From the NCBI GenBank assembly GCA_902806595.1, contig CADCXC010000003.1:806001-870000 (forward strand): a DNA stretch of 64,000 bases, given 5' to 3'. A program made the translations under genes and the position numbers. Positions 13,529 through 27,032 of this stretch are shown here, in pieces (the first letter of the stretch is position 1; each line of letters starts with the position of its first letter). The notes below the pieces were generated by a model. The model was given only the letters and a program-made list of their open reading frames with translations. It was not told where the DNA came from and ran no database searches. The stretch is from Pyrenopolyporus hunteri. Its lineage: Eukaryota; Ascomycota; Sordariomycetes; Xylariales; Hypoxylaceae.

Positions 13529-15041
13529 CTAAGTAAAAGTGATCTTCTTTCCTATCAAGCCCTTGAAGACATCGTCGAGGGCTTTCCGCTTCTTGGCCCT
13601 GTCTTCGGTGGCGTCGTCCAAGTACTCGTCTTCGTCTTCGTAATCATCTCCTTCTAGGCGGGGCGTCCAGGCCCTGATCTGTCCGTCAAGATGGGCACTA
13701 AAGACAGCGCCCGCCATATTACTACCGCCCATGACGACACCGCTTGAGCCATTGCCGCCACCTGCTCCCCTCCAGGCTATACTAGCGATTCGATTCCTGG
13801 TGGTCCTTTGGGAGCCATTAGTGGATCGAACGCCGGCTACGGCTGGGCCTGTTCCTTTCAACTTCGTCACTACGTGGCCGTCGTGCAAATCTAAGATAAG
13901 GATCTCTGTCTCGTTGGGCCAGAAGAGCAGCTCTTTACCAGGATGAGTCAGTCCGACCGGCGACGTAAACATGGTAAGGCTCGCTAGTTGGCTGTTCTTG
14001 ATATTGGGCCCAAAGCTTGCAAGAGTGTTCCTCCCAGTGGCGGCATCCCACACACGGATCCGTCGGTCGTGCCCAGCTGAAACAATGTACGCCCCATCGT
14101 CCGTCCACGTGAGGCCATTTACGGCAGCCGTATGGGCTCTCGCTGAGGCCCGAACTCTACCTCTGCCACTGGGATCTAGCAGACCATTGTGATACAAACC
14201 TAGACTATCTTCCTGATCTAACATACCAATGACGCCACCGGCCCGACGGATATCCCAGATTTTCACTGTTCCATTCACGCTACCGGTAGCAAGTACATGT
14301 TCGTGTCGCGGGGACCACGCTGTGGAAAGGATGGCTCCTGAATGGCCGGCTAGGGTCTGTACATTAGAGCCCGAGCGCAGGTCTACCAGACGCACGGCCG
14401 GGTGCTGCGTCCCACACGCGACCAGCAAATGGGAGGCAATAGGGGACGCAGAATGGGTATATACTTTAAATCCAAGATTGAAGGAGGCAGAGACGCTGGC
14501 TCTATCCGTAGCCCATACCTTTAGAGTATGATCGTACGATGTCGAGAGGAAGGCAGCTGAATCGAAGGGGTAGAAGGAAAGATGCGTAATGCCGAACTTG
14601 TGGGTTTGTGCGGTACGCGAGATTGTGGCGATGGGGCTGTACGTATGCGCCTTGGATGGATTGCCAGACTGTTCAAGGTCCCAGAGCTTTATGGAGGCGT
14701 CGAGCCCACCCGACACGAGGCTGGGTTCGTTAGCTCACCGGTACGGCACGCAACAAAGTGAATTGTTATAATCTATCTTTGCTTCATGCTCACATTCTGC
14801 CATCGAAGCGCTCAAGTGCCAATGCGTTCACGCCGGCTTGATGCGCCCACAACGTCGAAGCAGGATCGGGTGTTACAGATCCGTCATCGTCATCATCTTT
14901 TACCGCCGTGCCCCTCTCGCCGCCATCGAAGCGAAATTCGGGGGCGGGCCGAAATGAATGTAAGAGTTGTGTCGTTTGTAATCTAGCGAAGACGTTGGGA
15001 CCGACGGCACCAGTTGATCGCTCGAAAAGCAATTGATTCAT
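13529..15041 (-). CDS. ckn1: CSA/ckn1-type WD40 protein, transcription-coupled DNA repair
   Basis: Two exons on the minus strand, 15041-14794 and 14720-13529, are joined through a 73-nt intron (GTGAGC...CCCAG with a GCTAAC branch). They give 479 residues reading RFDGRILVSGGLDASIKLWDLE across the junction. WD40 blades are clear: GGLDASIKLWDLE, TSYDHTLKVWATD, TGSVNGTVKIWDIRR, SAGHDRRIRVWDAATG and a last HLDGQIRAWTP. The N-terminus (MNQLLFERSTGAVGP, then HQAGVNALALE) matches the layout of CSA (ERCC8), yeast Rad28 and fission yeast Ckn1. CSA is the substrate receptor of a Cul4-DDB1 ubiquitin ligase acting on RNA polymerase II stalled at DNA lesions. It is longer than human CSA because of a KDDDDDG insert near the N-terminus and Gly/Ser loops before the last blade. 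The family call rests on the N-terminal motif plus blade order; another DDB1-associated WD40 protein is the alternative. Confidence 0.82.
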
Positions 15042-15804
15042 TCATCTGAGGAGAAGACCGACACGGTCTATTTCAAGCGAATAAAAGCGGCAGGCTACGC
15101 AGAGGGAAAGAAGCGCAAATAATCCCGAAATCGTGTCGTGTCGTGTCGTATCGTTGTCGTTGTGTCGAATCTCAGAGCCGCATTTCCGCGTTGTAAGCGG
15201 GGGGAAGAGGAAGAGAAGAAGAGGTACCGGAAGTATTACGTAGCTCGGGCAGCCCCGCCAAGCTTAGGTAAATTCCAGTCGACGCCAAAAAAAAAAAAGA
15301 CAGGATCCATCCAGCCCATCGATTGTACCCTTTGGTATACAACCTACATGTGTGTGGTACGAAGCCTATCTAAAATACATCCATATACCTCCTAAACTTA
15401 GATAGCTAGGGCGTCTTCTGCTAGCAATAGATGTCTAGAATTTGAATCTACATGTATGTATACGGACTACATAAAAAATTACGTAGAATTCACTCCACTG
15501 TACGTACGCACCTACCTACCTAGGTACCTAGGTATGTATACTTATCCCTTAGAAGAACAAGAACCACGTAACGAAGACTCCTTCGCGGTCTCGAAATCCT
15601 CGAAATCGTCAAATAATCTTTAAAATTTCATAAAAGCACAGAATTGATCAAGTGGAAGATGAAAGGAAGATGAAAAGAAATGAAAATCCTAAACGCGGAA
15701 CTACGATATTACCGCCTCGGGTTTAGGAATTTCACGGGATCCAGCATATAACGTCACGCACCACCAACTACATACCTACCTATTCATCCAGGTTCTACGT
15801 GGTA
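15042..15804. promoter_or_regulatory. Divergent intergenic region between ckn1-like and rrn10-like genes
   Basis: This 763-bp interval separates two start codons on opposite strands and must hold both promoters. It contains a TCGTG-rich stretch near 15135-15165, an A12 run near 15288 and a CCTA/TAGG palindromic cluster near 15510-15535. I see no diagnostic binding site. Confidence 0.5.
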
Positions 15805-16552
15805 ATGGCATCCAGAAGCATCAGAGAGGGACGCTTCGTAGCCCCTCCCGAAGAAGCGGGGAACGACACCGAGATCGGAACCGATGTCGATACTCTGGAC
15901 GGGGGCAGACGAAAACGTAGAAAGAGAGACGCCAATGTCTACGACGCGGTAGCAGGTTCGTAACCCCCGAGTATTTTTTTTTTTTTTTTTTTGGCCATCT
16001 GTTGCTCGCCTTTGGCCGCAAATCCACGGATCCGTGGTCGCGTGTTAACGGGCTCTGCTGCCAGGCCGAGTCACCACGACTCTCCCTCTGGACGACGGTT
16101 CCGAGTCTGAGCTACCCTCTCACCATTCACGGACTCCACGCGACCATCACCGCGATCCTACCTTGGCGCCAGAAGAGGTCCTGTTTCGTCGGGTCGGCGC
16201 GCCCGTCCGCTTTGCCGAAAAGGACATTTACCAGGCGCACGAGGCCCTGCAAGATGGCGGAAGAGGCGTCCTGCCCGATAGCGATATGCTCAAGGCGATC
16301 CACAGCTATTCCAGCCACTTCTACGCGGCTCTCGCTGTGGGGCGAGATGAAGCTGCCGTCGGCAACATCGACGAGCGCAGTATGGATGAGACCGCACTCC
16401 TGGCTCTTGGCATCTTACTCGAGGAGGCGAGTAGGACCGTCCTAGGCAGAACAGGCGATCTCGTGTTCACAGAGGGTGTGGCAATGGGGGCGGAGGGCGA
16501 GCAAGGGGATGATGATGAAATTATGGGGTTTAAGGCGTCGACAACAAGGTAA
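15805..16552 (+). CDS. rrn10: Rrn10-like subunit of RNA polymerase I upstream activation factor
   Basis: Two exons, 15805-15955 and 16065-16552, give 212 residues. The intron (GTTCGT...GCCAG, with a GTTAAC branch) carries a T19 tract. Compared with S. cerevisiae Rrn10 as I remember it, three landmarks occur in the same order: NVYDAVAG (yeast NVYEA); LPDSDMLKAIHSYSSHFY (yeast IPDIDLRVVHYYATQLC); and MDETALLALGILLEEA (yeast FDETSLITLGLLIEKW). The N-terminal 45 residues are acidic then basic (GGRRKRRKR, a possible nuclear signal), and the C-terminal 30 residues are acidic. In yeast this protein helps UAF bind the rDNA promoter upstream element. The sequence is fast-evolving, so standard annotation would probably call it hypothetical; I base the call on motif order and spacing, not on a search. 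Confidence 0.68.
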
Positions 16553-16656
16553 TCTGACAAGGTCGCTACCTAGGTGAATAACGACAATCCTGATACTATA
16601 AGTGATAAGTTGAATAAGCTCTTCCGGCTCGAATACTGTATACCTACCTCATATAT

Positions 16657-16695
16657 ACCTAGGTAGGTAGGTAGGTAGGTAGGTAGGTAGGTAGG
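16657..16695 (+). repeat. (TAGG)n microsatellite
   Basis: About nine uninterrupted TAGG units follow an ACCT half-palindrome, so the start reads as ACCTAGGT. It is the longest perfect member of the dispersed TAGG/CCTA family in this window. Confidence 0.9.
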
Positions 16696-17180
16696 CGGAC
16701 TCGGAGTGGAATTTCCGTAGATAATAAACGACACCGAGGGTCGTCCGGGCCATATTAGCATCCGTGTTATTTGATAGCATGAGGCTGAGTGAAAGCTGCC
16801 TAGCAATATCCTCGTATGATTCGCTTTCGGGATTTGAGATCGGCTAGTAGGCAATGCCGCTGGCTGCTGCATGCACCGACTCTGCTCGCCCAACCAACCA
16901 ACGAAGTCATTCAGGCGGGCGTAGACGCCCCCCTGAGTGGCCATAAGGTTCGGGCCAGAAGGGTGATCGAAGAGGGTCTTCGGCTGCGGAGTAGCATTCT
17001 ACAGCACCTAACTAGATCGTTGGGTCGATCTTCATTGCCGCTCTCGAACTTGACGCAAGTCTAACAAGGCTGCTGAAGAAGGAGGCAAGACCATTAGGAT
17101 GCCAGGCTTCTCGCGACTAACGCCCTAGCGAGCGGTGCATAAGCCTGTTATGGTGGATATTGCTGCTGATCACGCCCGCG

Positions 17181-17282
17181 GTGTGTTTGTGCGTTGCGTG
17201 CGTTGCGTGCGTGCGTACGTGCGTGTGGTGTATGCGTGTGTACATACATACCTACATACACACATACATACATACGTGCGAG
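17181..17282 (+). repeat. Compound microsatellite: TGCG then CATA units
   Basis: A TGCG/TTGCG-rich tract (GCGTTGCGTGCG repeated) runs into GTGTG and then ACATAC/CATA tetramers. Short frames across it translate as Cys-Val-Arg or Tyr-Ile-His-Thr repeats and should be ignored as coding. Confidence 0.85.
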
Positions 17283-18259
17283 AAAGCGAGGCGGAGAGAG
17301 ACCCTTTCTGCGGCCGCCGGCTTTGGAGGCGGTCCATCGGTTGGGCCAAAATGAGGATTTCTCACGCCGCAAGTGGTCACCGGGGGCGGCGAGCGAGCAG
17401 CAACGAAAAAAGAGATACGTCAGAATTGTCGAGCGGTGGCCCGTGGCTCGCGGTCTCTGAATTAGAAGCAACGCAATGCAGATCTCATTTGATGGTTCCA
17501 GGCACTCTGATGCCGCCGGCGTATCTCAAGCGGTCGAGTACTCGCCTGCGATTCCTGCGATTCAGGGTTGGCCATCACGGTGGTATTTTCCTCGCAGAGG
17601 TAATCCACAGGGACAGTTTATCTCCGATGTCTCATATTCCCTCCCAATATGGCTCCCAATATGGGGGGGTTTGAAAGGGCTTGGCCGGGTCCAAATCTCG
17701 AACCCTGGGATTGGAATCTTCCTAATCATGCCATATTCCTAATACGGAGTCGCGACGGGCGAAAGGAATGGAGGACAGAACACACCGCAACATGGGGTTG
17801 GCCTCCTTCGTGACCCTTTGAAAAAATGATGCATCACATCTGCCGCTCTTGGGTCCTGTGGAGCGAGGTGAGCTAGGTACCTACCTACATACTAGGTACC
17901 GTACGTATAATGTAATGATGTATGCATATACGTAGGTACCTAACGTCGTATATAGAGAGGTAGGTAGGTATGTATCTGTAGGTTGTGCGCAATGTAGATG
18001 ATGTGACTAGCCGTGACGGACCAGGGAAAAAGGGAGGCTTTACTATGTAGAAAGGGCTTTAGAGGCTTTGGAGAAGAGAGCTGACATCCAATAAACGAAC
18101 AATAAACGGGCCTTTAGACTTATTATTATTACATAGGTACCTCTGTACGTTCGTACAAAGTTAGACTAAAAAAGAAATCTTATTGGATCCATGGTTCCAA
18201 GGTGATCACTAACGTACGTACATACATTGTACCCGTCGCTTGAGTTTCGCGTTACGGCT

Positions 18260-18515
18260 AGCGGACTACCTAAGGTAGGTACTGTACTGTACCTACGTAA
18301 TGTCAGGTCAGGCAGGTATTATAAGCGTCTACCTACCTACCTACCTACTATACAAGTACAATACCTAGGTAGGTGGGTAAGTACACAGGTGTGTATGTTG
18401 TATCTACCTACCGACCTAAGCTCCAAGCTCCAAGCTACGCGTATGTACCTGACAGTTACTTACGTAGGTCAAGTATACATGTAGGCAGGCACCTACCTAC
18501 CTAGGTATATACAGG
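18260..18515. repeat. CCTA/TAGG microsatellite cluster
   Basis: Several short CCTA and TAGG arrays in both orientations, with ACCTAGGTAGG palindromes near 18363 and 18500 and a duplicated CTCCAAG near 18420. Probably slippage-grown repeats. Confidence 0.8.
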
Positions 18516-21500
18516 TATGCATATTCGTGGCGCACCTAGCCTATCTCCCCCTCGCCCTCCCCTCTTTTCGACTGCCAGGGTCTTCTGTCCCAATGTTATG
18601 GATTCGGGTAATTAGTGCTGGGTGAGATCTAACAAGTATTTAAAATACTTACTCGAATCTTTCCGAACTTGTTTTTTTTTATGGCCGGACCCGAGGAACG
18701 CAATCAACTGTAAAACGCTCCCAACCAGCTCCGGCATGTAAGTTGGTATTTACAACTTACGTATACCTAGGACGGCAGATATAGTAACTCTACGTAAAGC
18801 AAAAAGATCGGGACCGAAATCTTGTTGATCGGTTGCTGCCGACGCAACGTTAAATTCGATCAAGACTTTGGGGTTTGATCCAGCCAACCGGTTCCGCACC
18901 CTCCGAACTTGCCGTATTGGCAGGTAACGACCTAGGTAGGTAGTAGGATGGGAGTATGTGGGTAGCAGGCCCAGTGACGGTCTGCGCCGCAAAAGGATTG
19001 CGGGCTTTTCCTTGCTGATGTTATTACTTTATTAACCTCCAAGGTAGCACGTACACACTTATACAGACCTCATATATACAACCTTTACATAGTAATGCCC
19101 GGGCCTATCCGACAAGGGAGGGTCTTCTGCCGTAGGTAGTATATACACCATACGTACCTAGGTATGTAGGTATGTAGGCGTGTATGCACGTATGTAAGGG
19201 CGGCGCTAAATAGTCATGTAGCGGGCGCAGAAAAGAAATCAAATAAATGATACCGCCTGCAAGATCAATTCGGTATGTTAGATCTTACTCGTGGAGAGGT
19301 TTCATGATCGGACACACATGACCCTCAGCCCTAATGCACACCCGTCCATTCGAACGGCAGATTACATCCCGTGGCGGCGACTCGGAGTCCATCGTCTGTG
19401 TTTGGCTGCTTTTTTTTTTTTCTTTGTGGAAGGAGGTCAGCCATCAAGAGGATTCTGGCATGGGGTCTGAGAACGAGGGTAACTAAAGGCGAGGTAGGCG
19501 TAAGCCTCGTTAGAACTCATTCCGAACTTGTCCACAGCTTGGTAAGCAACGGGTAACAAGAACGACCCCGGTGGGGAATCGTAATATTCACATCCTTTTT
19601 TACCGTGGATAAGGACGCAAGAGATAAGCATGTAAGACTTGGGATGGGAGTCTATCGTGGGGTAAAGTGGGAATTTTTAGATTTGGGAACGCAAATTGGG
19701 TACCCATCAAAATAGAGATCCTCACCTATACCACGTATTAGGCCGCTTCATTAATTCTTCTTGCTTGGCGTCTAAGGTGCGTACATGAGCGCGAGTCAAG
19801 GTGAGAAAATAACGCGGCGGGGAACTGCTGGTAAGCGGCTGTGCATCACATACTGGATGTCGGCAGTCAGAGGGCCGTAGTTCAATCCACCTGGTTATTG
19901 GGAATGATATATCGCAATCGATGCGGTAGAACCTGAGCTAGAGGCTACATGACATAACATTGCTTTTGCCAGAATAAACTCGGCGCAGAAAAACCAAGAC
20001 AATAGGCAACCTGTCGCCCTATCCCATTCCTATAGCTCATGCATCTTAGTTTGAAATTTCGCCGTAAGCAACCCAGTAAAATATAGCATCAAGCTTATTC
20101 CTTTCACAGCAAGCTAGATAATAGAAATGTGACCCTACGACTCCGAAAAGGTCACATATCACCACCTACATAGCTAAACCTCTTGGATCATTTACTTGGG
20201 AGGTAGGTGTTCAACATCGGAACTCCGTGGCATGTCGTGCGTGCGTAAATAACAGGACGAAAAGGATGCCACATCCGGCGAGATCGTGGGGGTCAGTTCC
20301 CATATGTCGCCTGAAGTTACCTAACATACATACTCCTTCGGATATCTCAGTATTTTGTAAGAGTTCTTGGCGAGACAGAAGTTCGGACGAGGCTAGCAAC
20401 CTCACTCCATCTTGTAGGGAAGAGGCTGATTCATTATCAAATCTTGCGCCTTGGCTGGATAAAAAGAACATGTATAATAGTAGATCTGCTCCAGATATGT
20501 ATGCGGATCGGGCAACCATTGTCTTATCTCTACTCGGTGAGGCTGTTCCTGGTGGCTGTCTAAAGGATTGGAGTCTTGCACTCTGTGTCAGCTTACTGCT
20601 TCGGCGATCAGTCATTATCCGTAGTCCCCTTGCATGCTAATTTCTTAAAGGGAGGGGGAACAGACGTGTCGACTCGTCGGCGAGATATGGTTTTTTATGA
20701 CTAGCAAGACGGGTAGATCACTGTAAAAGCCTGTGTGGAGGGGCGGGTAAACTAAGATATAAAATGATTGGGTATTTATCGTTGATCTAGAGACCCGAGA
20801 GGCTCTGGTAGAATGTTCGTGCCTCGTGGCGTCGAGGCGTATAGAAACGTGATGGGGGCTGAACGGAAATACGCCTCGGGCCCCCATTTAGACTCTACGT
20901 GGATGACGGACTGTGTGTCGTCCAATAACCCAATCAGCGAATATTAAATAACGTGTTCAGCGTAGACGAAGCTGGCTGAAAGGTGGGGGATCCATGATCC
21001 TCAAGGAACGCGGTCCTGGCAACTTGAATATTCTGCTGGGAACGTCGACGATCACGTGACCCGCTGTATATTCTACATTGACTACCCGAGCATGTAGGAA
21101 GGTTGCTATAGACACCTACCTATCATAGCACATACTTCCCATAAGTATATCATACGTAGCAGTCCGTTTATGTCCACAAAGGTAGTAACTGTAATAGTAC
21201 AAATCAGATTAGGTACTTGGAGCTCGGAAGTTGAGTACTTCGGGGCTTATACCGATACCCTGCTCGTTAATAGCCATTATTATTCCTATCTCAACATTTG
21301 TGGGTTGTTTTATCTCGGCTATAATTTACTGTAATAGGAAGATATTAACACGCTCCTGACTAGTAGATAGAGAAGTCTGGCTTACATCGTATGACTACTC
21401 CCTACGCGATCGCAGTACTCTCTGTATACAAAGTATTATCTTAGATGTCTATTTGGCTCGCTGAAACCCAATTGCGTGGGGAAATAACTGTCCACCGCGA

Positions 21501-24500
21501 CATGCATGCGCTGCATTCATTCACATTGTTGTGGCTGGTATTCATTTTGGACCTTCTAACTGGGCCCGCTAGACAGGGTCGTAGAAGTCTAGATGTGATC
21601 TACAGAAAATCATGTGCCACACACGGTAATCAAAAGCCTATCAAAGGGACCTCTGCTTACGGGTATGTCCCACTATACGAGACCCATTTCCTTGGGTTTG
21701 CTTCTTCCTAAATACATACATACCTACCTACGTAGACCTGGTACTTGCTAGAGCAAATTAAGATCAAGGGTATGCGATATCCTTCCCTTTGACCATATGA
21801 CGTTTTTCGGGGTCATATAACATACCAAATAATACTACTACATGCTAATGTCCGAGAAATTTTATTCTCCGGACGCTAAACAATCGCAATACTTTGACCA
21901 CGCGTCGGCGTAAAAGTTCCCGACTTGTAGCTTTATTATAAGGAGCGACAAGAGGATGGGTCTTCCATGCTAAGAGAATGGATATTGGTATAGGCGTACT
22001 TATACACGCCACAGGGGAAAATGTTACCGGGAGGCGGTAATTCTGGTTGTATTGCGTACCTACATAGTTCATGATAGGACCAATACATGGGAATTAATGA
22101 CGGAGCCGTAGCCTTGCGGCTCGTTGAAGTCTGTTAAGATAAATGTATGTCTACAGTACATGGGCAAACTGTAAAGGACTAAACGAGGCCATATCCCGAT
22201 CCTGCATGAAGGGTCACATCAAAGACCTCCGAAGCAAGGCAGGTAGCTAGCAGCTACCTAGCGAGTACGAAGTAAAATAGAGTATGGTACGCCATACATA
22301 TAAGTTCGGTGATATTCCTGTGGGGTTTGGCATGATCTGCCTACCCCCCGCAACTTTGGTAAGTTTGACACCAGAGGCCCGAGTGGCCTCGAAGCCAGTA
22401 GAATGCAGCTAGAACCACAATTTCCCTAGCCAAGCCAACGAAGCTAAGATAGATCGAGGAAAAGCAAGCTTGGCGACGAAGCAGTTCTACGGACTTTCTT
22501 AATTTGGTCCGCTTCATAACATTTCTTAATAAGGTAAATTCTCCAGCCCCTTTGACGGGGGTTTGACCGGTGGTGTCGCAGAGATATTGCACCAGTTTTA
22601 CGCAACTACCTTCGACGTAGCAGATAGATACCTTACTCATCGAAGATTCTGTTTCCGCAAACTAGCTTTGCGGTATCTCCGAAAACGTGCTATGCTAAAG
22701 AGATTACTCTACAGGTGAAGTGTCCCGAGAACATGTACTTGGTCATAATAAAGGTCCGAGTCACATGATAAATTTCAACACGGGCTTATATAAAGCCGTG
22801 TTTTTGCTTGGGGGTACATCTGGGCTGTCGCGACAACTTGCTCTCGCATGTAGTGGTTCGCGATTTTAATGAAAGCGCTGGCTGGATGATACAACCAACA
22901 AAAAAAGGATCGTCGCTTTCAAAGATTGATCTTTCCATGTCCATGACTCTGGGACTCGATGGAGAACCTCATTGGGTTGCCACCAGGGTAAGGACTAAAC
23001 TTTGGATTTTGGACGTCCGTTCGCTCGCTTACAGCGGGTTCATTTCCATACTAGGTAATCCATAAAGCCGCCATATTGGAACCACCTCCTTGAAGATTTG
23101 CAAAATCCGAACAACTCGGTGGCTCAAATGAATGGTACGTGAGGCGCAATTATACCAGTTCTCCCCTTTACATGAGAGTGGCCATGACATCGCTGAATAT
23201 CGACATGGGGTCTTGATATATTTAGAAAGATTTGCGTCCTGACCGTCACAAGGTTAACCAGGCTCTGAGGTCTGGGATCATGACTGTACACCGTAAGAAC
23301 TCGTTTAACATAACACAATGGGCACGTCAATGCGAGCGCTCGACCGCGCCTAACCGAGAACGCGACTGTTAGCGATATTTCCCAGGGCGTCTCTGTTCCC
23401 AGTTACATGTATTCCAAGGGGTTTTCAGCTTCGTACCGAAGACGAGCCGACTGTTGCGCACGACGGGCGATTTTTAAAATGTCGTCAAGGATCCCACACA
23501 CGTGGCTTTTAAAGTATAAGGTATGTTTTAACCGAAGCCGCAACCGTAGCTCAGCCTTGGCTAACGAGTCAGTAAATGGTTACATGTGTGTAAACAGCCT
23601 CAAGTACCTGTAGAGTCTGTTTTCCTTAATCCATCTTGTACATATGTATTTAATCACATGTACCAATGTAAGCCTTCCTTTTCTTTAACCCGTGGCCTAT
23701 TCATCGGCTTCATATTTCCATTCATAACCGCCTTATCGGCATGGAGCTGCGCTACTGTCATATATATTTGTCTGACAGGACGTGAGGTGTCTGCAGATCG
23801 CTGAATCCGGCAACCTTAAAGGTCACGACCTCGCCGTTAGTCACTAGCAAGGATGGAGATATTTGAACAAATAAGGGGCAGACTTAGATTGCGGGGCATG
23901 GCGGTTTCTGTACCACATAGAGCACGGATAGACATATGCCAAACATCTTCCTTGTCTATATGTAAATATTAACACTCCGCTTTATCTGGTATGAGGTGCT
24001 TGCTACGTACATATCCGTCGGTTGACATCTGCCGATAACTACGCCTGGGACAATGGTGTTTTATTGATATACCCTCGCTTAGCAGAGAGTTGCTAGACAG
24101 CCAAGACTGCTAACTTCTTACGTTTATGTAAATACTACGTACGCGGTCCCCTAGGTTGGTTAATTTGTACAGAACCAACCGTCCACCCTGGATTTGGTCG
24201 CGCGGTATTTGGTTGGCGAAGCCGAAGTCTCGGGACTTTTATTTAGTGGCACAAGGCTGAACGTGAACGATGTTACATGACAGGCGTTTCTTCGATTCAT
24301 TAGAAACATCCGAGCCGCAATTAAGTGAGGCGAGAGGGAATACCTATGTCTCAGCCATGGGACGAGACACGGCTTTGCTAGACATCTCTCCAGCTACGTT
24401 ATTCTGCGGATCAACGTTATAGGAGATAATATGACCGCTTCCCATTTATAAGCTATGCTGCCGAATTCATTCCCGTGATACGCGGAGCAGGAGTTGTCAG

Positions 24501-26954
24501 TTATTATCATCGCTGTCAATATTACACTTCTTCCTAGCAAAAGAATAACACGTGTACGGAGGAGCAGTTGACTAAAGGCACCACGCGTGATATGAAATCG
24601 GGACGACCGTTCGAGACGTGCCAATCGAAATCCTTTGTGCGGGTCTATGGGCCGAAACCCCCGATCGGCAGCTTTTGGATCGGTACATAGTCTCTTTGGG
24701 TTACTTCACTTAAGATTTGGGTAGACATGTCATATCGCAAGTCGACAACATGTAGCACCTCTAGAGGCACGAGACTCGGGAGTATCATACATGTGTATGC
24801 AGGCTTTAAGGGTGTTCTGACCTGGTACGACAATGGGCCGCCAATCCAATTTAATCCTTTCGAAGACTTGGCCCGCCAGCCCGTCTCAACTCCCTCCATA
24901 TCAAAATATACACATAAGTGTAGTTCCACCCGTTACAGTACTTAGGTGGATATGTACCGACCAAGACATATGAGATCATTGCCACATAGGGGGGATATGA
25001 AGCGTCAAAGTACTTTGGTAATGATACCCTGCCGTGAGCAACACATAATCGAGATCTTATGCTGCAATATCATCCACAGGTATCATATTATTGTTGATCC
25101 GACGTCAAACAGGTTTGCCGTACAGTGGGCATGTGGGCGTCATTTAACCTAGAGAGCTCCCTAGATTAATATGGCCACGTAGCATACGGTCTTTCATATA
25201 CGTACTGGTAAACCCTGAGGACATATCTCTTGACGGATAATGCCTGAATAGAGAAAACCGCGTAGGGCCCTTGACATCCTTGCAGGCCAGTTCCTCAAAG
25301 ACCCGATCATCATGTCAGAGACAGACGACAGCAGAGGTAGAACTGAGATACGCGCCAATGATACTTGGACCACCGTTACACCTGTGCTGGCTCGGTGATG
25401 AATATGACCGTACCTCGAAAGCTTATATCCGTGCTCAGGTCAACAGGTCACGGCTTATTGGTGTCATTCTAATATGTATGTACTCACAGCATGACCACGA
25501 ATGCATGCATGTCACATCAACTCTACCCGCATGAGGGCCGTGCTCCTCAGCAGCGATCTGTGAATTACCTCCTCACCATCAGCCAAGCCAGCCAGGCCGC
25601 TGCAGTGATTCTGATGCAATTTTGAATGGTCTGGATTGGGGTCCGATATGTATGGAGGCGGGAAGTGATTGTGATGCGTACTACTGCGGCGTGGTATCAG
25701 AATTGTCGTCTCTCAGGATTGGCTGAAATAGGAGGGGTGCTCGTTCCTATCAGCGACCTTGACTTCTAACGACTAGATCTGTCTGCCTATCATCTCACTA
25801 AGCCCCCATCCTCACCGCGCAAGATAGTTAACAATTATTTAGAGATCCCGTCCCTCCTTCTCTCAATTAGCTCGGCAATTCTTCTATCCCGCGAAAGATA
25901 TCGCAGCTAATACCACGTGTACGGGTATATCGTGATGTTGGCACTAGTACACCGCAAGTCCCCTCCGGGCACGTCGCCCTAGAACTCGTCAAGGAGATCA
26001 GGCGGGCTCAGAACGCGATGAGGGAAAAGGATGAATTGTTCCGCAGTTGTAGCGGTCAACGTTGAATCCAAGGAACTAAGTGGCCCTAATCGAGACCGCC
26101 CGAAGATGATGATGTCAACATTCGCGATCAACCTACGACCCTATGTATTTAACAGCTCAGATATAACCTATTTACCTGTCTGCTCTCGTGTAATTTTTCA
26201 ATGTCGGCCACACCTAATCTCCTACATACATTAGCCGCAGATCACGGGGTAGCTGCGTCTTAACGCCGGAAAGGATGTCTTCCAGCGAATTGTCTCAAAC
26301 TAGAAGTAAAAAGTAACTCTAGTAGAAAGGCCCTATGGTTGTCGACTATTACTACGTAGAATGGTGACTAAGAATCGGTTGCCTACGACCGGACAAAACA
26401 GCCCCTTGTCTCTTTCGTCGGTGTAGTTGATCTCCGAGTGCCCCCTTTTTAGAACTAACAGCAAACAATCGAGGCAGCTCGAACAAGGTGAAAGAGAGCG
26501 CGCGTTCTCCTCATCGTCCCCCGTACATCAGACACTGAAGATGTGCCGCTCACACATTGCATACCCGCATCCCAAGCGTTAGGTACCGTAGGGACCGAAC
26601 CCAAGGATACCTACCGCCTAGGTATGCATGCCTGCACTCTTGCAGGTACCCCGTCAGCCGCTTTCCAGGGCCATTGGGCAATGCAATGCGATTTAGTCCT
26701 ACCCGACCGACTGTCGAGAAGGGAGGAAAAAGTCTGGATCAGATGTGGTCCTGTCATAGCCCCCTGCCCGAGGTGGATTAAACGCTAGTATGGATTTCCT
26801 ACTAGGGATCACATACTGGTTATATAGTTACCGCCGCGATATGTTGTATTTAATCTGCATGTATGTACGTATGAGTGGATAGATGGATGGGATGTGTAGG
26901 CAGTGTAGTATATGTAGACGTTATAGCCGTTACATAGGTTGGTGTGTGCGTACA

Positions 26955-27032
26955 CACCTCATGCCCTCATGTCCTCATGTCCTCATGCCCTCAATACTTC
27001 ATGCCCTCATACCTCATACCTCACACCTCATA
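26955..27032 (+). repeat. CCTCATG minisatellite
   Basis: Imperfect tandem copies of CCTCATG and related CCTCATA/CCTCACA units continue for about 75 bases. The unit differs from the TAGG family that dominates the rest of the window. Confidence 0.8.

Noticed and set aside
16002..16445. 147-codon frame overlapping the Rrn10-like gene
   Set aside because: It runs through the intron and a different frame of exon 2; the Rrn10 motifs lie in the other frame.
17135..17674. 179-codon plus-strand frame
   Set aside because: Its first part is the TGCG/CATA microsatellite and several other frames are equally open there.
17690..17712. Possible tRNA T-arm (TCGAACC on the plus strand)
   Set aside because: The bases flanking the loop do not pair and no anticodon or acceptor stem can be drawn. 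Similar TTCGA-type sites near 28845, 46318 and 63605 failed the same test.
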